A stretch of 12,055 nucleotides of DNA from CANLBN01 sp047638515 (GCA_047638515.1 JBLIME010000069.1:1-12055), one strand, 5' to 3'; counted from the first letter of the stretch, positions 1 to 8,072 are shown. Numbers and translations: made by a program. Notes: generated by a model not told the origin, from the letters alone.

Positions 1-1067
1 AAAACAGGCATGTCATTGTAGATCAAACTACTACCTTCGACATTACCAAAGATAATATTAAAGGGCGCTTCACCACTGAGGCTCAAGGTGCTATTGGAGG
101 CTTTCAATCCCACAAACATCACCGTGTCGGTCGCGTCAGTTACCTTGACCCAGCAGGGATTAACAAATGCAAACTTTAATACATGTGCGTCGAGTTCGGC
201 CAAGGCGTTAGCGGCGACCGCATCGGTAGTTGTGATCGACTTGACAAGCTCGGCGGCCGTGACCTTACTCACCACCATATTTGGCTCAATCAATAAATCG
301 CTTATTGATAATTGCTGCTCAGTGGTTAACCTAGACGAACTTGCCTCTGCTGGATTAACGCTAGACTCAATTTGAGAGTCGCGGTCAAGAGTGGCTCCGG
401 GGTTGCCGACAACAACGTCGCCAGCGATTTCTACATTTACTCTTTTAGCTTGATCACTGGCCGTTAATTCATCATCAACAACAACAGAGCTCAAGAGTGC
501 AGCCTCGTCGACAAGAACACCGCCTGCTGACCCAGTGACGTAATCGTCAAGGCCAGCGGTGTCTTCAATATCAATTGACTTAGATATGGCATTTGGAGTC
601 GCCAGCGTTGGATTTGAGGAAGAGCTCACTGCATAGGAGCCATTGGACGACGGACCAAAAGAACTATATGCCGCTATCCAGAGGCTGACAAACGCCAGCA
701 TTAGTGCCACCAGCTTCCAGGGGCGTTTTGCAGATGCATCGCGAGGATTTTTCTTTTCTTTCGAATTATTTTCGGGGTTGACGAAATCAAAAGTAGGCGG
801 ATGAGCGCAATTGTAGGCGTCCACTACCGCTACTTCATCGACATCGAGAAAGCGGCTGTATTTACGCAGATGACCTCGGACATAGGTTTCGGAAGGGAAA
901 ACTGTGTATTCACCGGTCTCGATTGACCTTAGGCGGGCAACAGAAATCTTCAGTGCATCTGCGGCATCGCGCTCTTCGATACCTTTTTGTTTGCGCGCAT
1001 CGGCAAGATACTCGTTAGGCACTAACCGTGCTTCAGACACCGATCCTTGACTACCACTTTTACTCAT
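1..1067 (-). CDS. rodZ: RodZ-type cytoskeleton/cell-shape protein, C-terminus cut by window edge
   Basis: An open minus-strand frame runs from an ATG at 1067 to the window edge without a stop, giving 355 codons. Residues about 15-85 form a RodZ-type helix-turn-helix (YLADARKQKGI, then SIETGEY, then YVRGHLRKYSRFL). A basic stretch ending KRPWK precedes one membrane segment at about 118-134. A long Ser/Thr/Ala/Asp-rich periplasmic linker follows, and from about residue 290 there is a DUF4115 domain (CWVKVTDA, FVGLKA, SGEAPF, IYNDMPV). In the family, RodZ binds MreB through the cytoplasmic HTH and links it to the elongation machinery across the inner membrane. Compared with E. coli RodZ, a few tens of C-terminal residues lie outside the window. 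An in-frame ATG at 1076, behind TAGG at 9 nt, is an alternative start; the 1067 start has GAGG only 3 nt upstream. It sits 82 bp downstream of pilW on the same strand. I am confident of the family and less sure of the start. Confidence 0.93.
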   Translation of the reverse strand, partial: MSKSGSQGSVSEARLVPNEYLADARKQKGIEERDAADALKISVARLRSIETGEYTVFPSETYVRGHLRKYSRFLDVDEVAVVDAYNCAHPPTFDFVNPENNSKEKKNPRDASAKRPWKLVALMLAFVSLWIAAYSSFGPSSNGSYAVSSSSNPTLATPNAISKSIDIEDTAGLDDYVTGSAGGVLVDEAALLSSVVVDDELTASDQAKRVNVEIAGDVVVGNPGATLDRDSQIESSVNPAEASSSRLTTEQQLSISDLLIEPNMVVSKVTAAELVKSITTTDAVAANALAELDAHVLKFAFVNPCWVKVTDATDTVMFVGLKASNSTLSLSGEAPFNIIFGNVEGSSLIYNDMPV

Positions 1068-1149
1068 GTTCCTCATCGCTTTCAACCTACTACTGCCAAT
1101 CAACTAATTTTAAAACCGCTACTATTACCGGAAGCAATAAAGCGCTCAT

Positions 1150-1923
1150 CTATTGCGGTTGTGATATTTTTTTATATTCTAGATACTCGTTAGAATAAGG
1201 ATGTAGGTTTTTTAGAGCCAGCGCATAACTTGCCTCTTTGTCTTTGTTGCCAAAAATACGCTCTATACGTATACCTAGCCAAAGACTTTTAGGCGAGGAT
1301 TTTGCGGTCATCAAAAAAAGGTCTAGGTTGTTTTTAGACGCTTCAAAGTCTGCTTCATCAAACTGCATCAGAGCTAATTCTAGCATAGGTAGTGTTAGTT
1401 TATTGTCGACATTTAAAGAGTGCTCAAAGGCTGATCGGGCGCGGACAACATTGCCTGTTTTTAATGCAGTCTGCCCTATATACGCCAGCGCTAATGCACG
1501 ACGATCATAACTTAGATCTTGCGCTGCCTCTTCAAAATTATCGAGAGCTTCTTCAAAGCGATTTTGAGAGTATAAAAAAACACCATAGTTTACTCGCGCC
1601 TGTGTAAGCTTAGGATTTGATCTCAAAGACCGTTCAAATGAAGCTTCGGCAAGGTCGGGCTCGCCCGTCAGTTGAAACAACAAACCCATACCGTTATGAG
1701 CTTCGGCAGAATTACCGTCTAGTGCGAGAGCTTTTTCAAAATTACGACGTGATGAGTCGCGATCATTTCGCTGCAAATATGCCATACCCAAGGCCATATA
1801 GCTATCGAGAGACTTCTGCTTATCGACAGCACGTTTAGCACCAATCGTTGTAGATATACAACCTGAGACAAAGACAGACATTACGAAGACAAACGGGACA
1901 AAAAAATGTGAATCTAGTTTCAC
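1150..1923 (-). CDS. pilW: Type IV pilus biogenesis lipoprotein PilW/PilF (TPR protein)
   Basis: This 257-residue protein opens with a lipoprotein signal: a short basic start, a hydrophobic run, then the lipobox VSGC with the lipidated cysteine at residue 22. About five tetratricopeptide repeats follow, at roughly 42-69, 76-103, 109-136, 145-172 and 179-206, with typical spacing (for example YLQRNDRDSSRRNFEKALAL). Length and layout match the PilF/PilW pilotins, outer-membrane lipoproteins that in Pseudomonas and Neisseria are needed for PilQ secretin multimers or for pilus stability. I chose the GTG at 1923 because GAGG lies 5 nt upstream of it. The frame can also open at a GTG at 1929, which would overlap that GAGG and has no better site of its own. 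The position between rlmN and rodZ is the usual one for pilF in pseudomonads as I recall it. No other pilus genes are visible here. The symbol varies between pilW and pilF. Confidence 0.88.
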   Translation of the reverse strand: MKLDSHFFVPFVFVMSVFVSGCISTTIGAKRAVDKQKSLDSYMALGMAYLQRNDRDSSRRNFEKALALDGNSAEAHNGMGLLFQLTGEPDLAEASFERSLRSNPKLTQARVNYGVFLYSQNRFEEALDNFEEAAQDLSYDRRALALAYIGQTALKTGNVVRARSAFEHSLNVDNKLTLPMLELALMQFDEADFEASKNNLDLFLMTAKSSPKSLWLGIRIERIFGNKDKEASYALALKNLHPYSNEYLEYKKISQPQ

Positions 1924-1928
1924 GAGCA

Positions 1929-1932
1929 CCTC
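1929..1932 (-). promoter_or_regulatory. Ribosome binding site that sets the pilW start
   Basis: On the minus strand GAGG is followed by the spacer TGCTC and then GTG at 1923. The longer GTG start at 1929 would consume part of this site, so the shorter form is preferred. Confidence 0.5.
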
Positions 1933-2080
1933 ATTTTATTAGCCAATGGGTTAAATCAGCTATATTTAGTGGCTATACAATAAAACCTTATGATAACAAA
2001 TGATCCAAGTTTTGCCATCCATTCTCAATAAATATCACTCATGGCTGCCGTCGACGCTAACGCTCTCGCATGAGAAGAGA

Positions 2081-3244
2081 TTACTCGCTGGCCTGGAGAT
2101 AACGAGCACTACGACGTGTGCGATCACGCACATCGCCCGCAAGCTGCCCACAAGCTGCGTCGATATCATCACCACGGGTGGTTCTAACCGTGACTATATG
2201 ACCTGCAGCAGTCAATATATCCTGAAAACGACGCAGTGCATTATTACTAACACGCTTATAGTCGACTAAATCGAAGGGATTGAATGGAATCAAATTGATT
2301 TTGACCGGTATATCTTTCAATAGCTCAGCGAGCTCGTGTGCATGCTGAGGCCGATCGTTGACCTGATCGATGAGCGTGTATTCAATAGATATTTTACGAC
2401 GATTGTCAGGCAGACCCTCTATGTAACGCTGGGCTGAAGCTAGCAACATCGCAATTGGGTACTTCTTATTAATTGGCACTAGCTTATTCCGCAATTCGTC
2501 CGTAGGTGCGTGCAGGGAGACTGCAAGCGAGACATCAGTCACGGCACCTAAGCGATCTAGCGCAGGCACTACGCCCGAGGTACTTAAGGTGACCCGGCGC
2601 TTAGATAAACCATAGGCATTATCTTCCATCATTAATGTCATCGAGGCGACAACATTGTCAAAATTCATTAAAGGCTCGCCCATACCCATCATCACAATAT
2701 TGGAGATCGTGCGACTAGCGCCGGGCTCGAATTGACCGAATGACTTGGCGGCCGCCCACACCTGACCAATAATTTCAGCAGATGTCAGATCGCGATTAAA
2801 TCCCTGCTTACCGGTTGCGCAAAAACTACAATCGAGAGAGCAGCCCACTTGAGACGACACGCAGAGTGTGCCGCGATCACCTTCTGGAATAAAAACAGTC
2901 TCGACAGCGTTGCTATTGCCTGCGGTATAAGAACCTAAACCACCGATCTCAAATAAAAACTTTCGAGTGCCGTCTTTAGAATCTACTTGTTCGAGAATGG
3001 CTGGCGCCTCAACAATAGCGACCCGCTTAAGCTTTTCACGCAGCGGTTTGCTAATGTTGGACATTTCGTCAAAGTTATCGACACCATCTTGGTGCATCCA
3101 CTTAAGCAGCTGAGTTGCACGAAACTTTTTCTCGCCAATAGACTCAAAAAAGGCAACCAGCTCCACGGGAGACAAACCCAGTAAATTAGGTTTGCCTGAA
3201 CGAGTAACTTCAGTGCTTGCAATTAATCCAGACTCACCAGCCAT
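2081..3244 (-). CDS. rlmN: Dual-specificity 23S rRNA (A2503-C2) / tRNA (A37-C2) methyltransferase RlmN
   Basis: RlmN is a radical-SAM enzyme that methylates C2 of A2503 in 23S rRNA and of A37 in some tRNAs, tuning peptidyl-transferase function and fidelity. The 387-residue protein has the CX3CX2C cluster motif (CSLDCSFC) at Cys135, Cys139 and Cys142. The MMGMGEPL segment follows at about 185-192. The two other conserved cysteines are Cys128 (GTLCVSS, equivalent to E. coli Cys118) and the methyl-carrying Cys365 in DDIDAACGQL (equivalent to Cys355). The N-terminal accessory domain covers about residues 20-100 and is slightly longer than in E. coli. The start is an ATG with AAAGAAG about 10 nt upstream. 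The gene begins 22 bp after the ndk stop, so the two are probably co-transcribed. Because it needs a 4Fe-4S cluster, it depends on the isc genes upstream in the same direction. All catalytic residues are present. Confidence 0.97.
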   Translation of the reverse strand: MAGESGLIASTEVTRSGKPNLLGLSPVELVAFFESIGEKKFRATQLLKWMHQDGVDNFDEMSNISKPLREKLKRVAIVEAPAILEQVDSKDGTRKFLFEIGGLGSYTAGNSNAVETVFIPEGDRGTLCVSSQVGCSLDCSFCATGKQGFNRDLTSAEIIGQVWAAAKSFGQFEPGASRTISNIVMMGMGEPLMNFDNVVASMTLMMEDNAYGLSKRRVTLSTSGVVPALDRLGAVTDVSLAVSLHAPTDELRNKLVPINKKYPIAMLLASAQRYIEGLPDNRRKISIEYTLIDQVNDRPQHAHELAELLKDIPVKINLIPFNPFDLVDYKRVSNNALRRFQDILTAAGHIVTVRTTRGDDIDAACGQLAGDVRDRTRRSARYLQASE

Positions 3245-3266
3245 TATTAAAGTACTTCTTTATTGA

Positions 3267-3692
3267 TTAGCGTGCGCACAGATCGGCGGGCTCAAAAAAG
3301 TAGCTGATTTCGCGTGCAGCAGATTCAGCAGAATCCGAACCGTGAACCGCATTCGCATCGATTGATTGTGCGAAGTCCGCACGAATGGTTCCCGCCTCTG
3401 CCTCTTGCGGATTAGTCGCACCCATCAGCTCGCGGTTTTTAACAATAGCACCGTCACCTTCGAGAACCTGAACAACAACAGGACCCGAAGTCATAAACTC
3501 GACTAGATCACCGAAAAAAGGCCTCTCTTTATGTTCTGCATAAAAACCTTCAGCTTGTTCTTTAGTTAATTGCTGTAACTTTAATGCGGCGATTTTTAGA
3601 CCTGCCTGCTCAAAACGGGCAACAATTTCGCCTATAACATTTTTAGCAACGGCGTCGGGCTTAATGATTGAAAGTGTTCGTTCAACTGTCAC
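3267..3692 (-). CDS. ndk: Nucleoside diphosphate kinase
   Basis: NDK transfers the gamma-phosphate from ATP to other (d)NDPs through a phosphohistidine, keeping nucleotide pools balanced in the cytoplasm. The 141-residue length is normal for bacteria. The N-terminal ERTLSIIKPDAV segment carries Lys11, and the active-site signature NAVHGSDS carries the catalytic His117. The nucleotide-contacting RPFF and RELMGATNP segments are also present. The start codon is GTG at 3692, preceded by a clear AGGAGA 8 nt upstream; no ATG fits better. rlmN follows 22 bp downstream. A 341-bp gap separates ndk from iscX, so it probably has its own promoter rather than depending on isc transcription. Nothing is missing or unusual in the protein. 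Confidence 0.97.
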   Translation of the reverse strand: MTVERTLSIIKPDAVAKNVIGEIVARFEQAGLKIAALKLQQLTKEQAEGFYAEHKERPFFGDLVEFMTSGPVVVQVLEGDGAIVKNRELMGATNPQEAEAGTIRADFAQSIDANAVHGSDSAESAAREISYFFEPADLCAR

Positions 3693-4033
3693 GACAGTGT
3701 TCTCCTGAAGATAGTAACGGTAAATAAGAAATTAAAATAATGAAGACCAACCTACATTGGGCTAGCACATCAAGTCATAAGATGGACTGCTGGGTCTCAG
3801 TGCCCATTTCAAGGCGCACATAGTGTAAAGATTTATGAGTTTTTCAGCAATAGCCAATAGTAACTCTTGCAGAACAGATGTGAATTCTATTCAACATGCC
3901 ACCCAATTAACCGTCAGCATCCAACTTAGGTCTGCACAGTGCCTGTTTAGTGAGCGTCAAAAGTTAATGCCTAGAAGCGATAATTACCGTCGCGTATGAC
4001 CTGTACGTAAGAATTCAAACATTGAACCACAGA
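3693..4033. other. 341-bp gene-free spacer between iscX and ndk, probable ndk promoter region
   Basis: I find no credible gene, tRNA or strong terminator here. The reading frames are short and broken by stops. On the minus strand, two weak sigma-70-like pairs could drive ndk. One is TTCACA (3879-3884) with TACTAT (3857-3862), spaced 16 bp. The other is TTGCTG and TACACT, spaced 17 bp, just downstream. A small imperfect GC hairpin (GTGCGCC, TTGAAAT, GGGCAC on the minus strand, near 3800-3823) has no U-tract. The spacer fits a boundary between the isc operon and an ndk-rlmN-pilW-rodZ unit, but the sequence alone does not prove it. Confidence 0.45.
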
Positions 4034-4234
4034 CTACTCGATCTCTTCTATCCAAGCGGCTTGGATACCTTCCAACACCTTCTCTCCGCAGCGATCGGGA
4101 TCGTCGTCGAAATCTGGCAACGCCAACACCCAGTTACGTAGATCTACAAAGTTAATAGACAGTGGGTCTATGTCGGATTTGCCATCTGCCAACTCAATGG
4201 CTATTTCTTGAACATCAGTCCATCTTAAGGACAT
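4034..4234 (-). CDS. iscX: Fe-S assembly accessory protein IscX
   Basis: IscX is a small acidic protein that binds IscS at the site also used by frataxin (CyaY), binds iron, and modulates the rate of cluster assembly. The 66-residue product matches the family across its whole length: WTDVQEIAIEL at the N-terminus, DIDPLSINFVDLRNWV in the middle, the hallmark LPDFDDDP at about 39-46, then EKVLEGIQAAW. A strong ribosome site (AGGAGG, 5 nt spacer) precedes the ATG. It is the last isc gene, 44 bp after fdx. The acidic surface (DFDDDPD, EEIE tail) is intact. Confidence 0.96.
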   Translation of the reverse strand: MSLRWTDVQEIAIELADGKSDIDPLSINFVDLRNWVLALPDFDDDPDRCGEKVLEGIQAAWIEEIE

Positions 4235-4278
4235 ACGTCCCTCCTAAAAGTTAAAGACAACATTTACCCCGACTAGGA

Positions 4279-4617
4279 TCAGTGATTTTCTGAGACCATA
4301 TTGATCGTGTATTTTGGAATTTCAACAATGAGGTCCTTGTCGGCGACGACTGCTTGACAGCTTAGGCGTGAGTCGGGCTCTAGCCCCCATGCCTTATCTA
4401 AAAAATCATCCTCGAGCTCATCGGCCTCTGCGAGTGAATGGTAACCCTCCCGAATAACAACGTGACAGGTGGTACAAGCACAGCTCATCTCGCACGCATG
4501 CTCTATATCGATACCGTTACGTAGCGCCGCGCGACAAATTGTCTCACCTGGTTCTACATCGATAGCGAGGCCCTCTGGGCAGATTTCTTGGTGGGGTAAA
4601 AAAACAACTTTTGGCAT
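4279..4617 (-). CDS. fdx: Isc-type [2Fe-2S] ferredoxin
   Basis: This adrenodoxin-like ferredoxin supplies electrons for cluster assembly on IscU, reducing the sulfur delivered by IscS. From the ATG at 4617 it has 112 residues, and its four cluster ligands fall at Cys42, Cys48, Cys51 and Cys87, the same numbers as I recall for E. coli Fdx. The signature region is CEMSCACTTCH, and the end is PKYTINMVSENH, also family-typical. The frame opens two codons earlier at a GTG (4623), but MPKVVFLPHQEICPEG aligns with the E. coli N-terminus and AGG lies 8 nt upstream of the ATG, so I take the ATG. It lies 77 bp after hscA and 44 bp before iscX. Cys46, inside the loop, is an extra conserved cysteine that is not a ligand. 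Confidence 0.97.
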   Translation of the reverse strand: MPKVVFLPHQEICPEGLAIDVEPGETICRAALRNGIDIEHACEMSCACTTCHVVIREGYHSLAEADELEDDFLDKAWGLEPDSRLSCQAVVADKDLIVEIPKYTINMVSENH

Positions 4618-4694
4618 ATTCACAACCTGTAAAATATCATATGTAAAATAGAATCAATTCATCAATAAAAATAGCTAGTGCTTAAAACGTACTG

Positions 4695-6596
4695 TTAAGC
4701 CATTTTCTTATCTGCGTTATCTGTTGTCTCTGCAAGATCATCCAAATGATGTCCCGATAAAGCCCTTTGTATGTTGCCATCCATACGCATACCCGCGAAA
4801 CTAACCGAGAGTTTATTAACACGATCAATTTCAGAGCGGATGAGATCTGTGTCTGCACCCTTGTATGCGCAGCTAAGATCTTCAACTGCTTGCACTAGGA
4901 CAGCGTATTCATCTTCCGCCAATAGAGCTTTGCCGTCGACCTTTAATGCCGCTGTCAGCGCTTCGACCAACTGCTGCGCTTCTATCTGCTGCTCTCTTAA
5001 AGCACGCCCAGCGATATCTTCAGCGGCGTTAGCGAAGGATTCTTGCAACATGCTGGTAACTTCTTCATCGCTCAAACCGTAAGAAGGCTTAACCTTAATC
5101 TGGGCGACAACACCTGTGGAAGTCTCCCTGGCGTCGACACTCAGCAGTCCGTCTGCATCCACCTGAAAGGTGACGCGAATGTGCGCAGCTCCAGCAACCA
5201 TTGGCGGAATGCCTCGCAGCTCGAAACGCGCAAGCGAACGACAGTGTTTAACTGCCTCCCGCTCACCTTGCAGCACATGAATAGCCATTGCTGTTTGGCC
5301 ATCTTTAAAAGTGGTAAATTCTTGCGCTCGAGCTACAGGTATAGTGGTGTTTCGGTGAATGACTTTTTCAACCAACTCACCCATTGTCTCTAACCCTAGG
5401 GACAGCGGCACCACATCTAATAGCAAAAGATCACTGTCGGCTTTGTTCCCAACTAAGACATTAGCCTGTAGCGCAGCACCCAATGCTACAACCCGATCTG
5501 GGTCTAAGTTGACCAGTGGTTCGCAATCAAATAACGCTGCCACTTTTTCACGCACTCGGAAGCTGCGCGTCGACCCTCCAACCATTATAACATTATCAAT
5601 ATCACCGTTTTTGATACCAGCATCGCGTAGTCCGCGCTTACAAGACAACAATGTTTTAGCGATTAGTGGATCTACTAGGCCTATAAATATTTCTCTAGTT
5701 AAACTAACCTTAATATCGTTGTAGGTAACGCTGGCGCTTAAGTCGTCGCTTAGTTGTTCCTTAAGGCTACAGGCCAAGTTGAGGAGTTCGCGCTCAGTAC
5801 TTGCTGACAAGCTACCCGCTAACGTACCCGATGCGGGTAACTGTAAGAGCATCCACTGCATGACGGCATAATCGAAATCATCGCCTCCCAAGGCCGAGTC
5901 GCCACCGGTTGCCAAGACTTCAAACACACCTTTGTTTAAGCGCAATATCGATATATCGAAAGTACCACCACCTAAATCATAAACGGCGATGACGCTTTTT
6001 TCATTTTTGTCTAAGCCATAAGCAACGGCAGCAGCAGTTGGCTCGTTAAGTAGACGCAATACATTTAAACCTGCAATTTTCGCAGCATCTTTTGTTGCTT
6101 GTCGCTGTGCGTCGTCAAAATAGGCAGGCACTGTAATCACTACACCATCCAAGTCGCCGCCTAGACTTTCTGTCGCGCGTGCTGCAAGCTCGGCAAGGAT
6201 ATCTGCCGATACTTGGATGGGTGTTTTTACACCTGCCGCTGTTTTTATATGAGGCACAAGGGACTCTGAGTCTAAGAACTCATAGGGGAATTGCTGGCTC
6301 ATTTTCTCGAGCTCTTCCCTACCGCGACCCATTAAGCGCTTAATCGATATCAGTGTATTCAAGGGGTCTTTGACCGCATCCTGCTTAGCCTGATGACCTA
6401 CGATTGTTTGAGATGCAGTGTAGCGCACAACAGAGGGTAGCAGCGTATGCCCGTTCAAGTCAGGCAATGTCAGCGCCTGCTGATTTCTTACTGTTGCGAC
6501 CAAAGAATTGGTTGTACCTAGGTCAATACCGATAGCCCGCTTTAACGCATGCGGCTCTGGCGACTGGCCTGGTTCAGAAATTTGAAATAAAGCCAT
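4695..6596 (-). CDS. hscA: Fe-S assembly Hsp70 chaperone HscA
   Basis: HscA is the specialised Hsp70 of the isc system. With HscB it binds the LPPVK motif of IscU and uses ATP to drive cluster transfer to acceptor proteins. The 633-residue protein starts with MALFQISEPG, diagnostic of HscA rather than DnaK. It then shows the Hsp70 phosphate-1 motif IGIDLGTTNS (22-31), RLLNEPTAAAVAYGL, the phosphate-2 motif YDLGGGTFDIS and the adenosine motif MVGGSTR. The substrate-binding domain begins near 390 and a helical lid ends at ALSGHHLDDL. It is slightly longer than E. coli HscA (616), with a short polar C-terminal tail after the usual end. The ATG is preceded by GAGGGT about 10 nt upstream. It follows hscB with 91 bp between. 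Replacement by DnaK is excluded by the N-terminus and the context. Confidence 0.98.
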   Translation of the reverse strand: MALFQISEPGQSPEPHALKRAIGIDLGTTNSLVATVRNQQALTLPDLNGHTLLPSVVRYTASQTIVGHQAKQDAVKDPLNTLISIKRLMGRGREELEKMSQQFPYEFLDSESLVPHIKTAAGVKTPIQVSADILAELAARATESLGGDLDGVVITVPAYFDDAQRQATKDAAKIAGLNVLRLLNEPTAAAVAYGLDKNEKSVIAVYDLGGGTFDISILRLNKGVFEVLATGGDSALGGDDFDYAVMQWMLLQLPASGTLAGSLSASTERELLNLACSLKEQLSDDLSASVTYNDIKVSLTREIFIGLVDPLIAKTLLSCKRGLRDAGIKNGDIDNVIMVGGSTRSFRVREKVAALFDCEPLVNLDPDRVVALGAALQANVLVGNKADSDLLLLDVVPLSLGLETMGELVEKVIHRNTTIPVARAQEFTTFKDGQTAMAIHVLQGEREAVKHCRSLARFELRGIPPMVAGAAHIRVTFQVDADGLLSVDARETSTGVVAQIKVKPSYGLSDEEVTSMLQESFANAAEDIAGRALREQQIEAQQLVEALTAALKVDGKALLAEDEYAVLVQAVEDLSCAYKGADTDLIRSEIDRVNKLSVSFAGMRMDGNIQRALSGHHLDDLAETTDNADKKMA

Positions 6597-6687
6597 AAAA
6601 AATTTTACCCTCTTTGCACAAAAAAATACCTTCGACGATTGATAACTATCCTATGCAATAGCTAACAAGACCTTTTCTCGACAGCTT

Positions 6688-7239
6688 CTAGCCAAGAAGA
6701 TTATCTTCGATACGCTCGATTTCGAGCAACATTTTCTCAACAAAATGTAACTTAGCGATAGCTTGTTGTGCATCTAAAAATTGCTGGCTAGTATAAGCTA
6801 GCGCAAACGTATCGAGCAACCCTGTACGCTCGAGATGTGTCTGCGCTGAAAAAACTTCTAATGCCTCAGTTGCCACCAGAACCTCGACTGATTCGGCGTT
6901 AACCTTGCCTGCCAACTCAGCTAAAGATTCACGACACTCCATCTGAGCCATCAAAAACTGACTATCGTCAATCGTCATCGACTCACGATTAAGCGGATAG
7001 GCTGACAGCTCTAACAAATATTCAGCGCGCAGCAATGGCGACTTAAGTGTTCGATTAGCGGTATTTACATGCGAGGAGTATTGCACAGCCAGTCTTTGTT
7101 CAGCGGCGCTTTCGCTTGTAAACTTATCCGGATGAGATTTTCTTTGTAAATCTAGAAACTTTTCGGAAATCACTTTCAAATCAACCGTAAAACTGGCGTC
7201 TACACCAAACAATTCGAAATAATTTTTCTTGAAATCCAT
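6688..7239 (-). CDS. hscB: Fe-S assembly J-domain co-chaperone HscB
   Basis: HscB (Hsc20) delivers IscU to HscA and stimulates the HscA ATPase. From the ATG at 7239 the protein has 183 residues. The N-terminal J-domain begins NYFELFGVDASF and holds the essential HPD tripeptide at 36-38 (SHPDKF). The C-terminal three-helix domain that binds IscU starts near residue 85 (RAEYLLELSAYPL, then FLMAQMECRESLAEL). The frame extends upstream to a TTG at 7260, but those codons overlap the U-tract of the terminator-like hairpin, and the family starts at MDxxxNYFELFG, so I take the ATG, which has GAGA just upstream. A 69-bp gap to iscA contains that hairpin, suggesting reduced transcription into hscB-hscA-fdx-iscX relative to iscRSUA. 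Confidence 0.95.
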   Translation of the reverse strand: MDFKKNYFELFGVDASFTVDLKVISEKFLDLQRKSHPDKFTSESAAEQRLAVQYSSHVNTANRTLKSPLLRAEYLLELSAYPLNRESMTIDDSQFLMAQMECRESLAELAGKVNAESVEVLVATEALEVFSAQTHLERTGLLDTFALAYTSQQFLDAQQAIAKLHFVEKMLLEIERIEDNLLG

Positions 7240-7254
7240 AATCTCTCGCCGCTG

Positions 7255-7281
7255 AAACAAAAACCGGCGCTAAAGCACCGG
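7255..7281 (-). terminator. Terminator-like hairpin plus U-tract between iscA and hscB
   Basis: On the minus strand CCGGTGC-TTTA-GCGCCGG forms a 7-bp GC-rich stem (one G-U pair) with a 4-nt loop, followed at once by TTTTTGTTT. This is the shape of a rho-independent terminator in the direction of isc transcription. It lies after the iscA stop and before the hscB start. The interrupted U-tract suggests partial read-through rather than a full stop. That it works as an attenuator is inference. Confidence 0.7.
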
Positions 7282-7308
7282 AGTCAATTTCATATTTATA
7301 AAATAGTA

Positions 7309-7632
7309 TTAGACGTGAAAGCTCTCACCACAACCACAAGCACTTTTCATGTTTGGGTTATTAAACTGGAAGCCTTCGTTAAGCCCTTCTTTGACAAAAT
7401 CGAGCTCTGTGCCGTCCAGAAAAAGAAAGCTTTTAGGGTCGACAATCAAATTAAATTCACCTTGATCAAAAACCTCATCCTCGGGAGCGGGTGCATCGAC
7501 AAATTCTAGGACATAAGACAAGCCAGAACAGCCGGCCGTTTTAACGCCAACGCGTATGCCTACACCTTTACCGCGACCTTGCATTTGTTTCGCAATATGC
7601 TCTTTCGCCGGCTCTGTCATTAATATGGCCAT
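7309..7632 (-). CDS. iscA: A-type Fe-S cluster carrier IscA
   Basis: IscA receives Fe-S clusters or iron and passes them on, being most important for 4Fe-4S targets. From the ATG at 7632 it has 107 residues, the same length as E. coli IscA. The three ligand cysteines fall at Cys35 (KTAGCSGL), Cys99 and Cys101 (the C-terminal SACGCGESFHV). The LEFVD and LDFVKEGLNEGF segments are also family-typical. A GTG one codon earlier (7635) has slightly better spacing from AAGG, but the family alignment favours the ATG. It lies 53 bp after iscU. The neighbouring genes and the FVKEGLNEGF motif identify it as IscA rather than SufA or ErpA. Confidence 0.97.
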   Translation of the reverse strand: MAILMTEPAKEHIAKQMQGRGKGVGIRVGVKTAGCSGLSYVLEFVDAPAPEDEVFDQGEFNLIVDPKSFLFLDGTELDFVKEGLNEGFQFNNPNMKSACGCGESFHV

Positions 7633-7685
7633 CACTAATACTACCTTTACTAACGCTAATAGTTAAATGTTTACAAGCTGCTTAC

Positions 7686-8072
7686 TTACTGCTTACTACG
7701 TTTTTCGCGAAGATCACTGATGGCCGCTTTAATCGCGTCCTCGGCTAGAACAGAACAATGTATCTTTACTGGCGGCAGGGCTAGCTCTTCCGCCAAATGA
7801 GTATTCTTAATCTCACCAGCTTCGTCTAATGTTTTACCTTTAACCCACTCGGTTAGTAGCGAACTTGACGCAATTGCAGAGCCACAACCGTAAGTTTTGA
7901 ATTTTGCATCTTCAATGATGCCGTCTTCACTCACCTGTATTTGCAGGCGCATGACGTCACCACAAGCAGGAGCACCGACCATACCGGTGCCGACATTGCT
8001 AGAATCTGCATCCATCTTGCCTACGTTTCTTGGATTTTCATAATGATCGATTACTTTTTCACTGTAAGCCAT
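7686..8072 (-). CDS. iscU: Fe-S cluster scaffold protein IscU
   Basis: IscU is the scaffold on which clusters are built from IscS-derived sulfur, iron and ferredoxin electrons. The 128-residue protein carries all assembly residues: Cys37 and Asp39 (PACGD), Cys63 (TYGCGSA), His105 and Cys106 (IHCS). The HscA-recognition motif LPPVK is at 99-103. The N-terminus MAYSEKVIDHYENPRNVG is typical. A ribosome site GGAG stands 7 nt before the ATG. The 94-bp gap to iscS contains a strong hairpin. The single-domain length and the LPPVK motif rule out SufU or a NifU fusion. Confidence 0.98.
   Translation of the reverse strand: MAYSEKVIDHYENPRNVGKMDADSSNVGTGMVGAPACGDVMRLQIQVSEDGIIEDAKFKTYGCGSAIASSSLLTEWVKGKTLDEAGEIKNTHLAEELALPPVKIHCSVLAEDAIKAAISDLREKRSKQ

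Noticed and set aside
88..375. Plus-strand open frame of 95 codons at the left edge
   Set aside because: It is the antisense shadow of the rodZ periplasmic linker and DUF4115 coding sequence, whose minus-strand frame is clearly conserved.
1930..1980. Inverted repeat TAGCCA...TGGCTA in the pilW leader
   Set aside because: A 6-bp stem with a 24-nt AT-rich loop is too weak to call a terminator or regulator.
4636..4665. Possible promoter (TTGATG, 18 bp, TATGAT, minus strand) before fdx
   Set aside because: The predicted start would leave only about 12 nt before the fdx ATG, putting the ribosome site at the extreme 5' end. The spacer is simply AT-rich, and co-transcription with hscA is the simpler reading.
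4771..5724. Three plus-strand open frames of 103-121 codons opposite hscA
   Set aside because: Their translations have no domain-like pattern and hscA is intact and conserved across the same bases.
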